Shown here: one piece after another, positions 9,601 to 18,749 of the stretch
Numbering within the stretch: position 1 is the stretch's first letter
Layout of the letters: each line of letters opens with the position of its first letter
Assembly: GCA_031296355.1 (NCBI GenBank)
Contig: JARLFX010000258.1
Location: forward strand, 1-28,815
DNA length: 28,815 nucleotides
Direction: 5' to 3'
Source of the DNA: Acidobacteriaceae bacterium
GTDB lineage: Bacteria; Acidobacteriota; Terriglobia; Terriglobales; Acidobacteriaceae
Notes under the pieces: generated by a model
Told to the model about the DNA's origin: nothing
Seen by the model: only the letters and a program-made list of their open reading frames with translations
Database searches by the model: none
Made by a program: the position numbers and the translations under genes

Positions 9601-9655
9601 CTTCCTGCTTTTTCGGTACTGCTACTGTAACTCTAAAAACGGTTAAATTTAATAA

Positions 9656-12600
9656 TTATTTACTTGCCACTACCGTAAATGTGATTGGCAAGGTATGCGT
9701 CTGCCCACTTGGCCCTGTTACTACCACTGAAACCGTTGTGACTCCCGCTGGTGTCACCCCATTCCCAGTCCTGGCTCCCTGCCCGCATCCATTGATTCCA
9801 AAGCTGATAGCCACCATCAGGCAGGCCACCACCAACACCCGGCCTACCTTCCGCCTGCCCAGCGCCAGCAGCCCCATTGGCAGCAGCAGTGCCAGCCACA
9901 GTCCTCGCTGGGTAGCTATAGCAGCCGTCGTTACTCCCGGAGACACGTTCGTCCACACACTTAGAAGCGTTGTCGCCGGTGCATCCGTCGTCAGAGTAAA
10001 GGGCAGTACCGATGGCTGGAAGGTGCACGCTGCATACGCCGGCAGCCCCGTACAGCCAAAGGTCACATTCCCCACCAGCGTGTTCGTCGGCGTAATCGTC
10101 AGCGTGGTCTGCGCCACCCCGCCCTGCACCGCCCCCAGCGCTGTTCCCGCCGCGCTCGCGCTGAAGTCCGGTGGATCGGGAGCAACCACCAGCGCCACCG
10201 TCGTGGAGCTCCCCGCGGTAAAGTTCGTGTCTCCCGCATAACTTGCCACCACCGAATAGCTCGCAATCGCCAGCGAGGTTGTCGTAAACGTCGCCACCCC
10301 GCTCGCGTTCACTGTGCCAGTGCCCAGCGCCGTCGTTCCGTTCAGGAAACTCACTGTCCCCGTCGGCACGCCGCCCGTTGCAGCGCTCACCGTCGCCGTC
10401 ATGGTCACGCTCTGGAACTGGATCGCCGATGTCGGAACAATTGCCAACGCCACATTCGCCGCAGCCTTCGTTACTGTCACGCTCAGCGCAGCTGTAGTCG
10501 CACTGCCTCCGTACACCACGTCTCCGCCATACAGTGCTGTAATCGTGTGCGTCCCCACGTTGAGCGCAGGCAGCGTGATCGCCGCCACGCCATTACCCGC
10601 CCCATTCACGCTGATAGATACTGGCGCCTGTACGTTGCCGTCGATGGTCAGCGTTACCTTGCCGCTGATCGCGCTTGTCCCCTGCGATGCCGGTGTTACC
10701 GTCACCGTCGCTACCGTCGCCTGTCCGTACTGCGGATTCCCCGTCGGCGATGTCTGCACCACGGCCGTCGTCGTCTTCACCAGCACCACGCCGCCACCGG
10801 TCAGACCCACCGAGGGCACCGGCGCATTCACTCCCGTGTTGCCCGCGAATGTATACGTCGCCGTATGGTTTCCCGCCAGCGTCGGAATATATTGCGCCGT
10901 CATCGCGCAGCTTGCGCCAGCCGCCAATTGTTGCGCCGCGGAGCAGCCATTGTTCGTCGCCGCCGCAAACGTAAACTCGCTGGTCGAGCCCGTGCCCGTC
11001 ACCAGCGGCGTTCCCAGGCTCGCAGCCGCCGATCCCGTGCTCGTCACCGCCACCGTCTGCACCGGGCTGCTGGACGTAATGTTCACCGAACCGAAGCTGA
11101 ACGCCAGCGTATTGCGATTGATTGCCAGCGCGCGGTTATTGCCGGTGTCCATCACATACACAGTGCCCGCCCCGGTCACACCAACACCTCCCGGAGCCTT
11201 CAGCAGCGTGCTCACCGCTGAGCCCGGCAGTGTACCTGTACCGCTGGTGCCATTCGTTCCCGCCAGTGTTGTAATGATTCCCGTCGCTGCGCTCACCATG
11301 CGTACTGCGTGGTTCCCTGTGTCTGCAATGTAGAGTGAGCCCGCACCGTCCAGTGCAATGCCCTGTGGCCCGCTCAGCCCGGCGCTCGTCGCCGACCCGC
11401 CATCACCCGCGCCGCTCGCGCTCAACGTTCCCGCCACCGCAGTCACCGGCTGCCCTGTGCTGGCCAGCGCAAACCGCCGCACCATGTTGTCGCCACTATC
11501 CGCCACCAGCAGGTTGCCGCTCACGTCCATGCGCAACTGGATGGGTGCGCTCAGCGTTGCCTGCAATGCCGCGCATCCATCACCCACCGTATCTGTCGCG
11601 CCCGCACATACCGTTGCTGCCCCACCGGCAAACGCATACACATACTTATTGCCATACTCCAGTACCCGGATGCGGTTATTACCTGTATCCGCGATGTACA
11701 CGTTCCCTCGCCCATCCACTCCGAGTCCGCTTGGCGCATTTAACGTTGCCTGTGTTCCCGGGCATGCGTCGCCCAGCGTGTCGCTCGCCCATCCGCACAC
11801 CGCCGTCGCTCCGCCCGCCGCCGTGCTGATGATCTGTGTCCGCGGATCAATGCTGCGCACCTGGTTGTTTCCCGTATCGGCAATGTAGATCGTGCCGTCA
11901 GCCGCCTCCGCCACCGCCTTCGGAGCACGCAGTGTCGCCGCTGTCGCAACACCACCATTGCCGCTGTTGCCCGCCGTGCCCGTTCCCGCAATCACCGTCT
12001 GCGTTGCGCCTGCAATGTTGTAGCGCACCACGCGGTTGTTGCCCGTGTCTGCAATCAGGATATTGCCGTTGCCTTCGTTGAAGCTGCTCTGCGGTGCGCT
12101 TAATCCCGAACCCACTGCCGTCGCAATACCCGGGTCCAGCCCCAGAGCCGCGACCGTGCCCGCACCGGTAAAGCCAACCGCACCCACGTTGCCCGCCGAA
12201 TCCTTCGTTACCAGCGTCGCATTGTCCGTACCCGGCGCTGTCGGCGTCAGAGTTACAGTCAACGTGCAATCCGTGGTGTTGTCTCCGTTAAGCACGCAGC
12301 TCGGCGTACCCGCCACATAATCCGTGTTGCCAAAGACCAGTGCATTGCTCGCCGCTTGCGTAAGTCCCGCGCCATAGTGCAGCACAATCGTCTTCGTCAC
12401 GGGTGCGGTCGGCGCTGTCGCCGGAAACGCCGTATTCGTATACACCTTGCGGATGCTCAGGTCGCCCGGATCGCAGATGTACAGATTCCCAAGCGCGTCG
12501 GTTGACATACCATAACCGGCACTCCCCGCGTGAAACACCGCCTGTAGCGCCGGACAGTTATCCCCTTGCGGATCGGTCTGCCCCGTACACGTCGCAGGTG

Positions 12601-13732
12601 ACGAACTCGCTGGCCCATACGTGCCCGCGATTGGCCGCATCCATCCCGTAGCCGCATCAAAAAACCAGATCACTTCATTCGTGTCCGAGATGTAAACATT
12701 GTTCGTCCACGGGTCCACGTAGACCTGCCGCGGTGTCGAGATGCCGACGTTCGTTCCCTTCGTCGGCGTCAGCGTCTTCGCATTCACCGAGCCGCCGCCC
12801 GCTACCGTGTAGATGTTTCCCACCACCGGCGATGCAATCCCCGCCACACCGCCGCCGGCGTAGATCATGCGAATCTTCTTGTTGCCCGAATCCACGATGT
12901 ACAGGTTGCCGTACCCATCCACCGCCGCATTCGACGGTGCGTACAGCAGCGCGCTCGCTGCCGGTCCGCCGTCACCAGTCGAACCCGCAGTTCCTGCCGT
13001 ACTTCCGGCAATCGTTGTGATATTGCCCGTTGTTCCATCCACCTTGCGCACCACATTGTTGGTGTAGTCCGCGATGTAGACATTGTTATTCGCATCCACT
13101 GCAACGCCGCGTGGAATATTGACCTTAGCCGCCGTTGCCAATCCGCCATCGCCCGTGTAACCGCTCTGGTAAGTCCCGGTTTTGCCGCTCGGCGAAGTCA
13201 CGCCCGCCACCACGCTCATCACGCCCGTTGCCGCGCTGATCTTCTGCACCAGCGACCCGCCGCCGGTGAAATAAATATCGCCGTTCTTCGCGAATGCAAT
13301 CGACGTAATCTTGTACAGCTTGGTGCCATTCGTTATTCCCGCTCCAAAGTTCGTCGAACAGCCATCCCCGTACGCATCCAGCGCCGCCGCGCAAATGGTA
13401 CTACCACCCGCCACCAGCGTCAGCACGCCGGTATTCGCATCCACACGCCGTATCTGCGAATTGCCGGAGTCCGCAACGTAGATATTTCCCGCTGCGTCCA
13501 CGGTCACGCCCTGTAGATTTCCCGTCGTACCAAGAATTGCCTGCGTCGCCAGGCATCCGTTCCCCAGCGCATCCCCGCCGGTGCATCCTGTGCCGCCGCC
13601 AGCCACTGTTTGTATGGTGTAGGGCAACGCCAGAGGCGTCGTCTGCGCACGTGCACTCACGGCGGCCACTGCAGCAAACAATACTGCACTGCTCATCCAA
13701 CGGCTTAGCTGAAGACTGCTGAAAATCATCAT
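9656..13732 (-). CDS. Secreted NHL-repeat and bacterial Ig-like repeat protein, 1358 aa
   Basis: A large exported protein with signal peptide ending near AVSARAQ (residue 30). Residues about 40-420 hold NHL repeats (NIYVADSGNSQIRRVD, NVYIADYTNNVVRKVD, LYICDPGDLSIRKV). A short ASH/choice-of-anchor-like region follows, then a second set at about 540-880 (ILIADTGNNRVVRYN, IYIADTGNNQVRSID, LYIADTGNHAVRMVS). From about 980 to 1230 come Ig-like 3/5 domains (TVTVTPASQGTSAISGKVTL, ALYGGDVVYGGSAT, ASYAGDTNFTAGSST). The C-terminus has hydrophobic segments (LWLALLLPMGLLALGRRK, VLVVACLMVAISFGI) typical of acidobacterial Ig-like proteins. Two adjacent ATGs (13732, 13729) follow GGGAG; the second has better spacing (6 nt). 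It heads the receptor operon behind its own promoter. Probably a surface adhesion or carbohydrate-contact protein; no catalytic motif is seen. Confidence 0.8.
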   Translation of the reverse strand: MMIFSSLQLSRWMSSAVLFAAVAAVSARAQTTPLALPYTIQTVAGGGTGCTGGDALGNGCLATQAILGTTGNLQGVTVDAAGNIYVADSGNSQIRRVDANTGVLTLVAGGSTICAAALDAYGDGCSTNFGAGITNGTKLYKITSIAFAKNGDIYFTGGGSLVQKISAATGVMSVVAGVTSPSGKTGTYQSGYTGDGGLATAAKVNIPRGVAVDANNNVYIADYTNNVVRKVDGTTGNITTIAGSTAGTAGSTGDGGPAASALLYAPSNAAVDGYGNLYIVDSGNKKIRMIYAGGGVAGIASPVVGNIYTVAGGGSVNAKTLTPTKGTNVGISTPRQVYVDPWTNNVYISDTNEVIWFFDAATGWMRPIAGTYGPASSSPATCTGQTDPQGDNCPALQAVFHAGSAGYGMSTDALGNLYICDPGDLSIRKVYTNTAFPATAPTAPVTKTIVLHYGAGLTQAASNALVFGNTDYVAGTPSCVLNGDNTTDCTLTVTLTPTAPGTDNATLVTKDSAGNVGAVGFTGAGTVAALGLDPGIATAVGSGLSAPQSSFNEGNGNILIADTGNNRVVRYNIAGATQTVIAGTGTAGNSGNGGVATAATLRAPKAVAEAADGTIYIADTGNNQVRSIDPRTQIISTAAGGATAVCGWASDTLGDACPGTQATLNAPSGLGVDGRGNVYIADTGNNRIRVLEYGNKYVYAFAGGAATVCAGATDTVGDGCAALQATLSAPIQLRMDVSGNLLVADSGDNMVRRFALASTGQPVTAVAGTLSASGAGDGGSATSAGLSGPQGIALDGAGSLYIADTGNHAVRMVSAATGIITTLAGTNGTSGTGTLPGSAVSTLLKAPGGVGVTGAGTVYVMDTGNNRALAINRNTLAFSFGSVNITSSSPVQTVAVTSTGSAAASLGTPLVTGTGSTSEFTFAAATNNGCSAAQQLAAGASCAMTAQYIPTLAGNHTATYTFAGNTGVNAPVPSVGLTGGGVVLVKTTTAVVQTSPTGNPQYGQATVATVTVTPASQGTSAISGKVTLTIDGNVQAPVSISVNGAGNGVAAITLPALNVGTHTITALYGGDVVYGGSATTAALSVTVTKAAANVALAIVPTSAIQFQSVTMTATVSAATGGVPTGTVSFLNGTTALGTGTVNASGVATFTTTSLAIASYSVVASYAGDTNFTAGSSTTVALVVAPDPPDFSASAAGTALGAVQGGVAQTTLTITPTNTLVGNVTFGCTGLPAYAACTFQPSVLPFTLTTDAPATTLLSVWTNVSPGVTTAAIATQRGLWLALLLPMGLLALGRRKVGRVLVVACLMVAISFGINGCGQGARTGNGVTPAGVTTVSVVVTGPSGQTHTLPITFTVVASK

Positions 13733-13810
13733 GCACTCCCTATCCACTGTCTGGTGCGGAAAGCCAGGTTCCCAGCGTGGCAGGTTTCACTCTTTGTACC
13801 AATGCCGGGA

Positions 13811-13840
13811 ATATTAGTCTGATTGTCAGACCATTGTAAA
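13811..13840 (-). promoter_or_regulatory. Candidate promoter with FadR-type GntR operator in its spacer
   Basis: On the minus strand a -35 box TTTACA (13835-13840) and a -10 box TAATAT (13811-13816) are 18 bp apart. The spacer holds a perfect inverted repeat GTCTGA-TTG-TCAGAC (13817-13831). Overlapping it, TGGTCTGACAA (minus strand, 13823-13833) fits the published FadR-subfamily consensus TNGTNNNACNA at every fixed position. It lies about 80 bp before the start of the 1358-aa protein gene. The GntR/FCD gene at 2510-3214 is the natural candidate regulator. Box assignments are by eye. Confidence 0.55.
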
Positions 13841-13856
13841 GTCCTCTTTCACAATT

Positions 13857-16800
13857 TCAGTTCGTCAGCATGACCCCGCTATTCGGTGCCATCGAGATCG
13901 TCCCCGTATAGGTCGCCCCATGTGTGTCCGTCCATGTTCCCGACGGTAACGCTACCACCGCCGTCACCGTCGACGACGGATTAACCACCACCAGACCGCC
14001 CGTATACGTCCGCGCCCACGCACCCGATACATCCTGCACCGGCGCGCTCACCGGCGACCCCAGATTGACGTTGAGCGCTGCCGCATCCACAAAATAGTGG
14101 GTATCATCCACGCCGGTCACAGACAGCAGCGTATGCGCCTCACGGTAGAGCAGGTAATTCGCCACCGACCAGTCAATCTGCGTCTGCGAGGCTGCGGTAT
14201 AGCCGGAAGGCGTGGGCACAATCATGGACGTGCCAGTTGTGGTCTTGTTCATGGGTGCGTAGTAGCGGCTGCTGTTCTGGCGCACGAAGTTAAACTTTGT
14301 AGCCCAGGCCGCATCATTCACGTTAGCGTCCTGGTGGCCCGTGAAGCCGGTCTCGTCAATCCACATGTCCAGGGTATTCACCAGCTCCGCCGCTAAGGGC
14401 AACAGCGCGTTATTTCCTGAAGGGAAGGTGACATTGCCCACCACACCCGCTCCATACGCATGGACCTGCTCCGTCAGCCACTGAATCCAGCTCAGGACAG
14501 CCGCAGAATAGGCAGAGTCGGCAGCCGTGCCGCTGTATTGCTGCACCCACGTGCCGCTGGAGTTATACACGCCGCAGCGCCCATCCCAGTTGGTCAGCGC
14601 AACGTTGTCCAGCGCGATCATGGGCCAGCCCTGCTGAAGCCACGGCAGCACAAAGGTATTGAAGTAATAGGTGCGCACCGCAGGGTTGGTGATATCCAGC
14701 GGCATGCTGATCGTGGTGCTGGCTCCCGATCCATACAGATAGCCGTACGCCGTCGAATAGATGGAGCTGGCCGGCAGTAGCGGGTTGCCGTTGCTGTCAC
14801 ACTGGTACACCACCCAGTCAGGATGGTTGGCTTGATACCAGGCCAGAGAGTGTCCGCTCACGTTTGAATGGTTAGGGTCGCGCGCATAGGGAACATATTT
14901 GCTGGGAACGGCCGGCGACGGCTGTGTCAGTCCGCTCGCGCCCCATACGTAGTACACCCGGCCTGCGTATACAGACTGGTTGGTAACACCCGAGTCAAAG
15001 AACTGCGCCCGCGGCATCCCGCTGACCGTGGTTCCGGGCACGGTGCCAACGGCATTCATCACCACGCCCACCGTCGCGGTCACAGAGCCCGCGGCATTCG
15101 TGGCCGTCAGTGTGTAGTAAGCCGTCGTACCCGGCGTTACCGTCACCGGCGAAACTGGCGTGCCGCTGACGCCAGTCAGTGTGATGCTGGTCGCATTGTC
15201 CGTGCTCCAGTTCAGCGTCGCGCTGCCGCCATAGCTGATCGTTGCCGGCGATGCCGTAAAGCTGGTGATCGTCGGCAGCGAACCCGATGGCGTCACACCC
15301 GCCTTACCCGGGATCGGCGGCCCCGTGGGCGCCGCCGCACCCACCAGTACCGTCACGTAATGCACGGTGCTGGCATTGCTCGCCACCCACACATTGCCCG
15401 CCTGGTCGATTGCAATCCCTTCAGAATTCGTCAGCGTCGAACCCGTCTGCGCGTGCACAAATCCATTCACCCCGCTCAGCGCATTGATCGTCATCCCGCT
15501 CGTGCCCACACCGCTCACGCTGAATGCGCTCACCGCATTCGAACCGTAGTTCGATACCCACGCATTGCCCGCACCATCCACGGCCACATACTGCGGATTG
15601 TTCAATCCGCCCGCACCTGCGCCGCTCGCCGGAATCGCCGTGGTCACGCTCGCCGCCGCGCCTGTCGGCACCTCACCAGTCGATTGCAGCGGCACCACAT
15701 ACGTCACGGAATGATTCGCACCCGTTCCCGCCGTCGTCGCTCCCAGCAGTGTCGATGAATTCACCAGCCACATATTATTCAGCGCATCCGCCGCCATGCC
15801 TGTAATCACGCCGGTATTCGCAGTAAACGTATCGCGGATCGTTCCCGTGCATCCATTCGTGCTGTATCCCGCCAGCGAGCTGCTAGCCGTGTTCGCCAGC
15901 GAGCCGGTCAGCATCTGCGTGATCGCGCCCACATACCCATTCGCCAGCAAACAGGTCTTCTGTGCCGAGACCCACAGAATCGGCCCGCCAGATACCGTCG
16001 TATTGTTGTCGATGGCAATCCCATACGGATTCGAGCCCACGCCCGCGCCCGCCGTATAGTTCCCCGCCGAATCAATCTTCGCCACCAACTTCGATCCCGG
16101 ATTGGTGCTTCCACCCGCCAGAACAAAATACACTGCGCCGTTCGCATCTGCCGTCACGTTGAACGGTAGCGTTCCCGTCCAGTAGCCGCTCGCCGTCCCC
16201 GTGCTGCCCACGCCCGCGCCGGTCGATGCCGGAAACTTCGCCACCGATCCATACACGCACGTATCGCCGCCCGGACAGCTATACGTTCCTCCCGTAATCG
16301 TCACCGCTGTGCTCTTGTAATCCGCCACCCATGCATTGTTGTTACTGTCGATTGCGATACCCCGCGGGCTGGCAATCGTTCGCGTTCCCGCACTCTGCGT
16401 CACGCCGTACTGCGTATTCAGCACACTTGCATATCCGCTGTTCGCCGCCGCGGTATACGCCGTCACCGGGGCCATAATCATCTCGCCCACCGGGCTCAGC
16501 TCCACTACGCTGTTCGCAGGCGCTGAGGATGTCGTGTTCGTCAGCCATGCATTGCCAAAGCCGTCTATCGCCACGCCAAACGGCCCGCCCACCACCGCCG
16601 TGCTGCCATTCTTGGGAGCAAATCCTACAGCGAGCGTCCAGTCATTCGGCTCTGCGGAAAGAGCATTCGGAAATGGGCCCTGCGCCACTACGCATTGATA
16701 CGCAGCTCCCGTCGCGCCGCACGTTCCTGTGCCGCCAATGTTCGCCGGAAACTGCGCCATCATCCATGCAGCCTGCACCGTGTCCGCTGGCGCATTCAGC

Positions 16801-17693
16801 GTGCTGGCCGCCACACCACCCGCGCTCAGCATCGTCCCCGGCGGCGTTACGCTCGCAAACAGGTTCGAGCACAGGCTCGATGTGTTATTCGAATTCACGC
16901 AGCTCGCCAGCACATTCGCAATCGTGTAGATCTTCGCGTACTCCGGCGCCGCCGTACCAATGGCTACCCCTGAATAGCCCGTCGCCAGCGTCACCAGCCG
17001 CGGCACCATGGCAAATGCATTCTGTAGCCCCATCAGATTCGTCACCGGCGCGCCGATCTGGAAGCTGCCAGCTACACCCGTAGGTGGCCCCATGAACTGC
17101 TGCAGCGCCCACACCGCTGCCACCGTTGAAACCTCATTCACCGTCACGTACGGAATCGTTGCAGAGAGATCGCCGCCCGCAGCACACGGTCCCAGCGCAG
17201 CCACCAGCGCGCTCACCGCATTCACCCCGCCGCCGGCATTACCGCCCAGCACCAGCACATACACTTCGCTGTTGTAGCTCGTGCCTCCGCTCACCACCGC
17301 CGCCGGGCACACGTAGTCACCCGTGATGCTGAAGTTTCCGCCGCTATCAGTTGTCGTGTAGTAGTTGCCGTTCGCATCCTGCCCGCCGCGCACCACGCCG
17401 CTCACCGGCGTTAGCACGGCAGAGTTCAGCAGCGATGTCGCACCCGTCCCATAGGTCCCAGCCTGCGCCGAATTGCCTGCGGCATAGACATACACAGATG
17501 CGCCTGCGATCGGCATCTGCCCTCCGAACGCTCTCCCCTGCGAACCCTGTGCCGGAGGAACCGTGAGCGGCGCGTCGGTAGCCGCTGCAGCTGAGACACC
17601 TGGGCCACCGCAGCCGGCAAGGCTTGCCAGCACGATGCACATCACTCCGAAACATCCGGTCCGCCAACAGAGAGAACGCTCCAACTGCTTCAC
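13857..17693 (-). CDS. Lipoprotein fusing NHL-type propeller, Ig-like domain and putative glycosidase domain, 1278 aa
   Basis: Exported lipoprotein; lipobox LAGC gives Cys28. The GTG at 17693 follows AGGTGA; a reading extended to 17921 would overlap the upstream gene and cross its terminator, so it is rejected. Residues about 45-830 match the 816-aa protein at 7057-9507 block by block (GGQMPIAGASVYVYAAGN, GATSLLNSAVLTP, GGQDANGNYY, HYVTVLVGAAAPTGPPIPGK). An Ig/PKD-like domain follows at about 840-935 (TSFTASPATISYGGSATLNW). Residues about 945-1278 match the stand-alone protein at 19732-20913: VYAGRVYYVWGA, DITNPAVR, IALDNVALTNWDGR, WIDETGFTGHQDANVND, QTQIDWSVANYLLYREA, then a beta-sandwich. 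The Asp of IALDN and Glu of DETGF are the best candidate catalytic residues. Likely a cell-surface polysaccharide-cutting enzyme that carries its own binding propeller; activity is inferred. The genomic context is a glycan locus. Confidence 0.75.
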   Translation of the reverse strand: MKQLERSLCWRTGCFGVMCIVLASLAGCGGPGVSAAAATDAPLTVPPAQGSQGRAFGGQMPIAGASVYVYAAGNSAQAGTYGTGATSLLNSAVLTPVSGVVRGGQDANGNYYTTTDSGGNFSITGDYVCPAAVVSGGTSYNSEVYVLVLGGNAGGGVNAVSALVAALGPCAAGGDLSATIPYVTVNEVSTVAAVWALQQFMGPPTGVAGSFQIGAPVTNLMGLQNAFAMVPRLVTLATGYSGVAIGTAAPEYAKIYTIANVLASCVNSNNTSSLCSNLFASVTPPGTMLSAGGVAASTLNAPADTVQAAWMMAQFPANIGGTGTCGATGAAYQCVVAQGPFPNALSAEPNDWTLAVGFAPKNGSTAVVGGPFGVAIDGFGNAWLTNTTSSAPANSVVELSPVGEMIMAPVTAYTAAANSGYASVLNTQYGVTQSAGTRTIASPRGIAIDSNNNAWVADYKSTAVTITGGTYSCPGGDTCVYGSVAKFPASTGAGVGSTGTASGYWTGTLPFNVTADANGAVYFVLAGGSTNPGSKLVAKIDSAGNYTAGAGVGSNPYGIAIDNNTTVSGGPILWVSAQKTCLLANGYVGAITQMLTGSLANTASSSLAGYSTNGCTGTIRDTFTANTGVITGMAADALNNMWLVNSSTLLGATTAGTGANHSVTYVVPLQSTGEVPTGAAASVTTAIPASGAGAGGLNNPQYVAVDGAGNAWVSNYGSNAVSAFSVSGVGTSGMTINALSGVNGFVHAQTGSTLTNSEGIAIDQAGNVWVASNASTVHYVTVLVGAAAPTGPPIPGKAGVTPSGSLPTITSFTASPATISYGGSATLNWSTDNATSITLTGVSGTPVSPVTVTPGTTAYYTLTATNAAGSVTATVGVVMNAVGTVPGTTVSGMPRAQFFDSGVTNQSVYAGRVYYVWGASGLTQPSPAVPSKYVPYARDPNHSNVSGHSLAWYQANHPDWVVYQCDSNGNPLLPASSIYSTAYGYLYGSGASTTISMPLDITNPAVRTYYFNTFVLPWLQQGWPMIALDNVALTNWDGRCGVYNSSGTWVQQYSGTAADSAYSAAVLSWIQWLTEQVHAYGAGVVGNVTFPSGNNALLPLAAELVNTLDMWIDETGFTGHQDANVNDAAWATKFNFVRQNSSRYYAPMNKTTTGTSMIVPTPSGYTAASQTQIDWSVANYLLYREAHTLLSVTGVDDTHYFVDAAALNVNLGSPVSAPVQDVSGAWARTYTGGLVVVNPSSTVTAVVALPSGTWTDTHGATYTGTISMAPNSGVMLTN

Positions 17694-17765
17694 GACTTCA
17701 CCTGAAATTGATCTCTTGCCCTGTACACTTCTGGCCCGCACCGTTTTATTGCCGCAGGCCCATTG

Positions 17766-17803
17766 GGAAAAAGGCTGCCGGAGTTCCTTCAAACTCCGGC
17801 AGC
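17766..17803 (-). terminator. Intrinsic terminator after the SGNH hydrolase gene
   Basis: A perfect 12-bp stem (GCTGCCGGAGTT pairing with its complement, 17774-17785 and 17792-17803) with a 6-nt loop is followed on the minus strand by CTTTTTCCC. This is a textbook Rho-independent terminator. It starts 46 bp after the SGNH gene stop and separates the symporter/nagB units from the fusion-protein gene. Confidence 0.9.
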
Positions 17804-17848
17804 AATGGGGTACAGCCTGACCTTTCGGTCTCACCACGCACGAAGCTG

Positions 17849-18622
17849 TTACTTCGTGACCTCGGGGGCCGCGGCCAGCTTCAGCTGCGGCACAATCTTT
17901 ACCAGTTGCCCGGCCATCCACTGCGCCACCATGTTCGCGCCATCGCGATTCAGGTGTCCGCCCAGCTCCGGCGGCACATAGTTCTTCAGGTTGGGCCCCA
18001 GGCTCGTATAGAGCTCATGCGAGTAATCGAACATCTCGATCAGCGGCACATTCTCTTCCTTCGCCAGCCGTCGCATCGCCTTCGCATAGGGCTCGATCGA
18101 ATACGCCTCGTTCGCGGTCGGCGTGACCTTCCACTTCGGACGGTCCGGCGGCGTCACCAGAATGGGCTGGATGCCCAGCTTCCGCGCCGTTACGATCATC
18201 GTCTTCAGATTCGCCGTGTAGTCCGTATCCGGATCGGTATGTTTGTCTTGCGTTGCCGGATGCGAATCATTGCCGCCGAACTTGATGATCCAGTAATCCG
18301 CTGGCGTCGCCTGCGCCTTGATCCAGTTCTTCGGCAGGCCGCGCTCCTTGCCTTCCTTATCCATATCACCCAGCAAGAACGTCTTCGTGCTGCGCCCGCT
18401 CAGCGCCAGGTTTGTGACCTGCGCATTCGCCAGCTTGCTCTGCAGATACGTCCCCCAGCCTTGAATAGGCCGCGCCGGCGGTTCATCCGCATCAATCGAA
18501 TCACCCAGGATGCTGATCCGCACCGTCTTCTGCGAACTTGCCTGTGCATGCAGGATCGCAGGCGCAACCATCGCGCCTGCAATTGCAATCATGAGAGCCC
18601 AGCGAGTAATTCCCTTGAACAT
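17849..18622 (-). CDS. Secreted SGNH/GDSL hydrolase with atypical Asp-His block
   Basis: Probable carbohydrate acetylesterase, 257 aa, exported by a signal peptide ending about LHAQA. SGNH blocks are visible: ILGDSI (Ser42, nucleophile), LALSGRSTKTF (block II Gly), FGGNDSH (Asn118, oxyanion hole) and HLNRDGA (His223). The usual catalytic Asp three residues before the His is missing: the sequence is PELGGHLN, with Leu at that position and Glu at -4. Either the Glu takes the role or the enzyme works as a Ser-His dyad. The ATG at 18622 has GAGGA about 5 nt upstream. It is the last gene before the terminator at 17766 and follows nagB after a repeat-filled 127-bp gap. It resembles rhamnogalacturonan acetylesterase-like proteins, but the substrate here may be any acetylated glycan. 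Confidence 0.85.
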   Translation of the reverse strand: MFKGITRWALMIAIAGAMVAPAILHAQASSQKTVRISILGDSIDADEPPARPIQGWGTYLQSKLANAQVTNLALSGRSTKTFLLGDMDKEGKERGLPKNWIKAQATPADYWIIKFGGNDSHPATQDKHTDPDTDYTANLKTMIVTARKLGIQPILVTPPDRPKWKVTPTANEAYSIEPYAKAMRRLAKEENVPLIEMFDYSHELYTSLGPNLKNYVPPELGGHLNRDGANMVAQWMAGQLVKIVPQLKLAAAPEVTK

Positions 18623-18669
18623 TCGATCCTCACCTTCCGTAGAACTGAGCCGCCATATTCCTGTTCCTG

Positions 18670-18717
18670 CTGTTGCCTGTCCTTGCTGTTGCCTGTTCTT
18701 GTCGTTGCCTGTTTTGC
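18670..18717. repeat. Three tandem copies of a 16-bp unit in the nagB-SGNH gap
   Basis: Units CTGTTGCCTGTCCTTG, CTGTTGCCTGTTCTTG and TCGTTGCCTGTTTTGC lie end to end at 18670-18685, 18686-18701 and 18702-18717, with partial copies just upstream (CCTGTTCCTG). They differ at only a few positions. They fall inside an apparently co-transcribed gap and keep no reading frame. Confidence 0.8.
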
Positions 18718-18721
18718 TGCT

Positions 18722-18748
18722 CCCTAATCCCTACTCCCTGTTCCCTGC
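18722..18748. repeat. Heptamer repeats CCCTNNT next to the nagB stop codon
   Basis: CCCTAAT, CCCTACT, CCCTGTT and CCCTGC run in tandem and end 1 bp from the nagB stop codon. A near copy (TCCTAAT, CCCTGTT, CCCTGC) lies at 27360-27379, again directly beyond the stop of a minus-strand gene. This suggests a dispersed intergenic repeat family. Confidence 0.7.
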
Positions 18749-18749
18749 A

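Noticed and set aside
10314..11333. Long plus-strand open frame opposite the 1358-aa NHL/Ig protein
   Set aside because: It is low in complexity, lacks a ribosome site and mirrors the repeat codons of the real gene on the other strand, whose NHL and Ig motifs are clear.
9656..13600. Regularly spaced similar segments suggesting a CRISPR or tandem DNA repeat
   Set aside because: They encode NHL repeats (ADTGNNxVR); spacing and similarity are explained by the protein.
17694..17921. N-terminal extension of the fusion lipoprotein gene to 17921
   Set aside because: It would overlap the SGNH gene end, run through a strong terminator and place 76 unusual residues before a lipoprotein signal.
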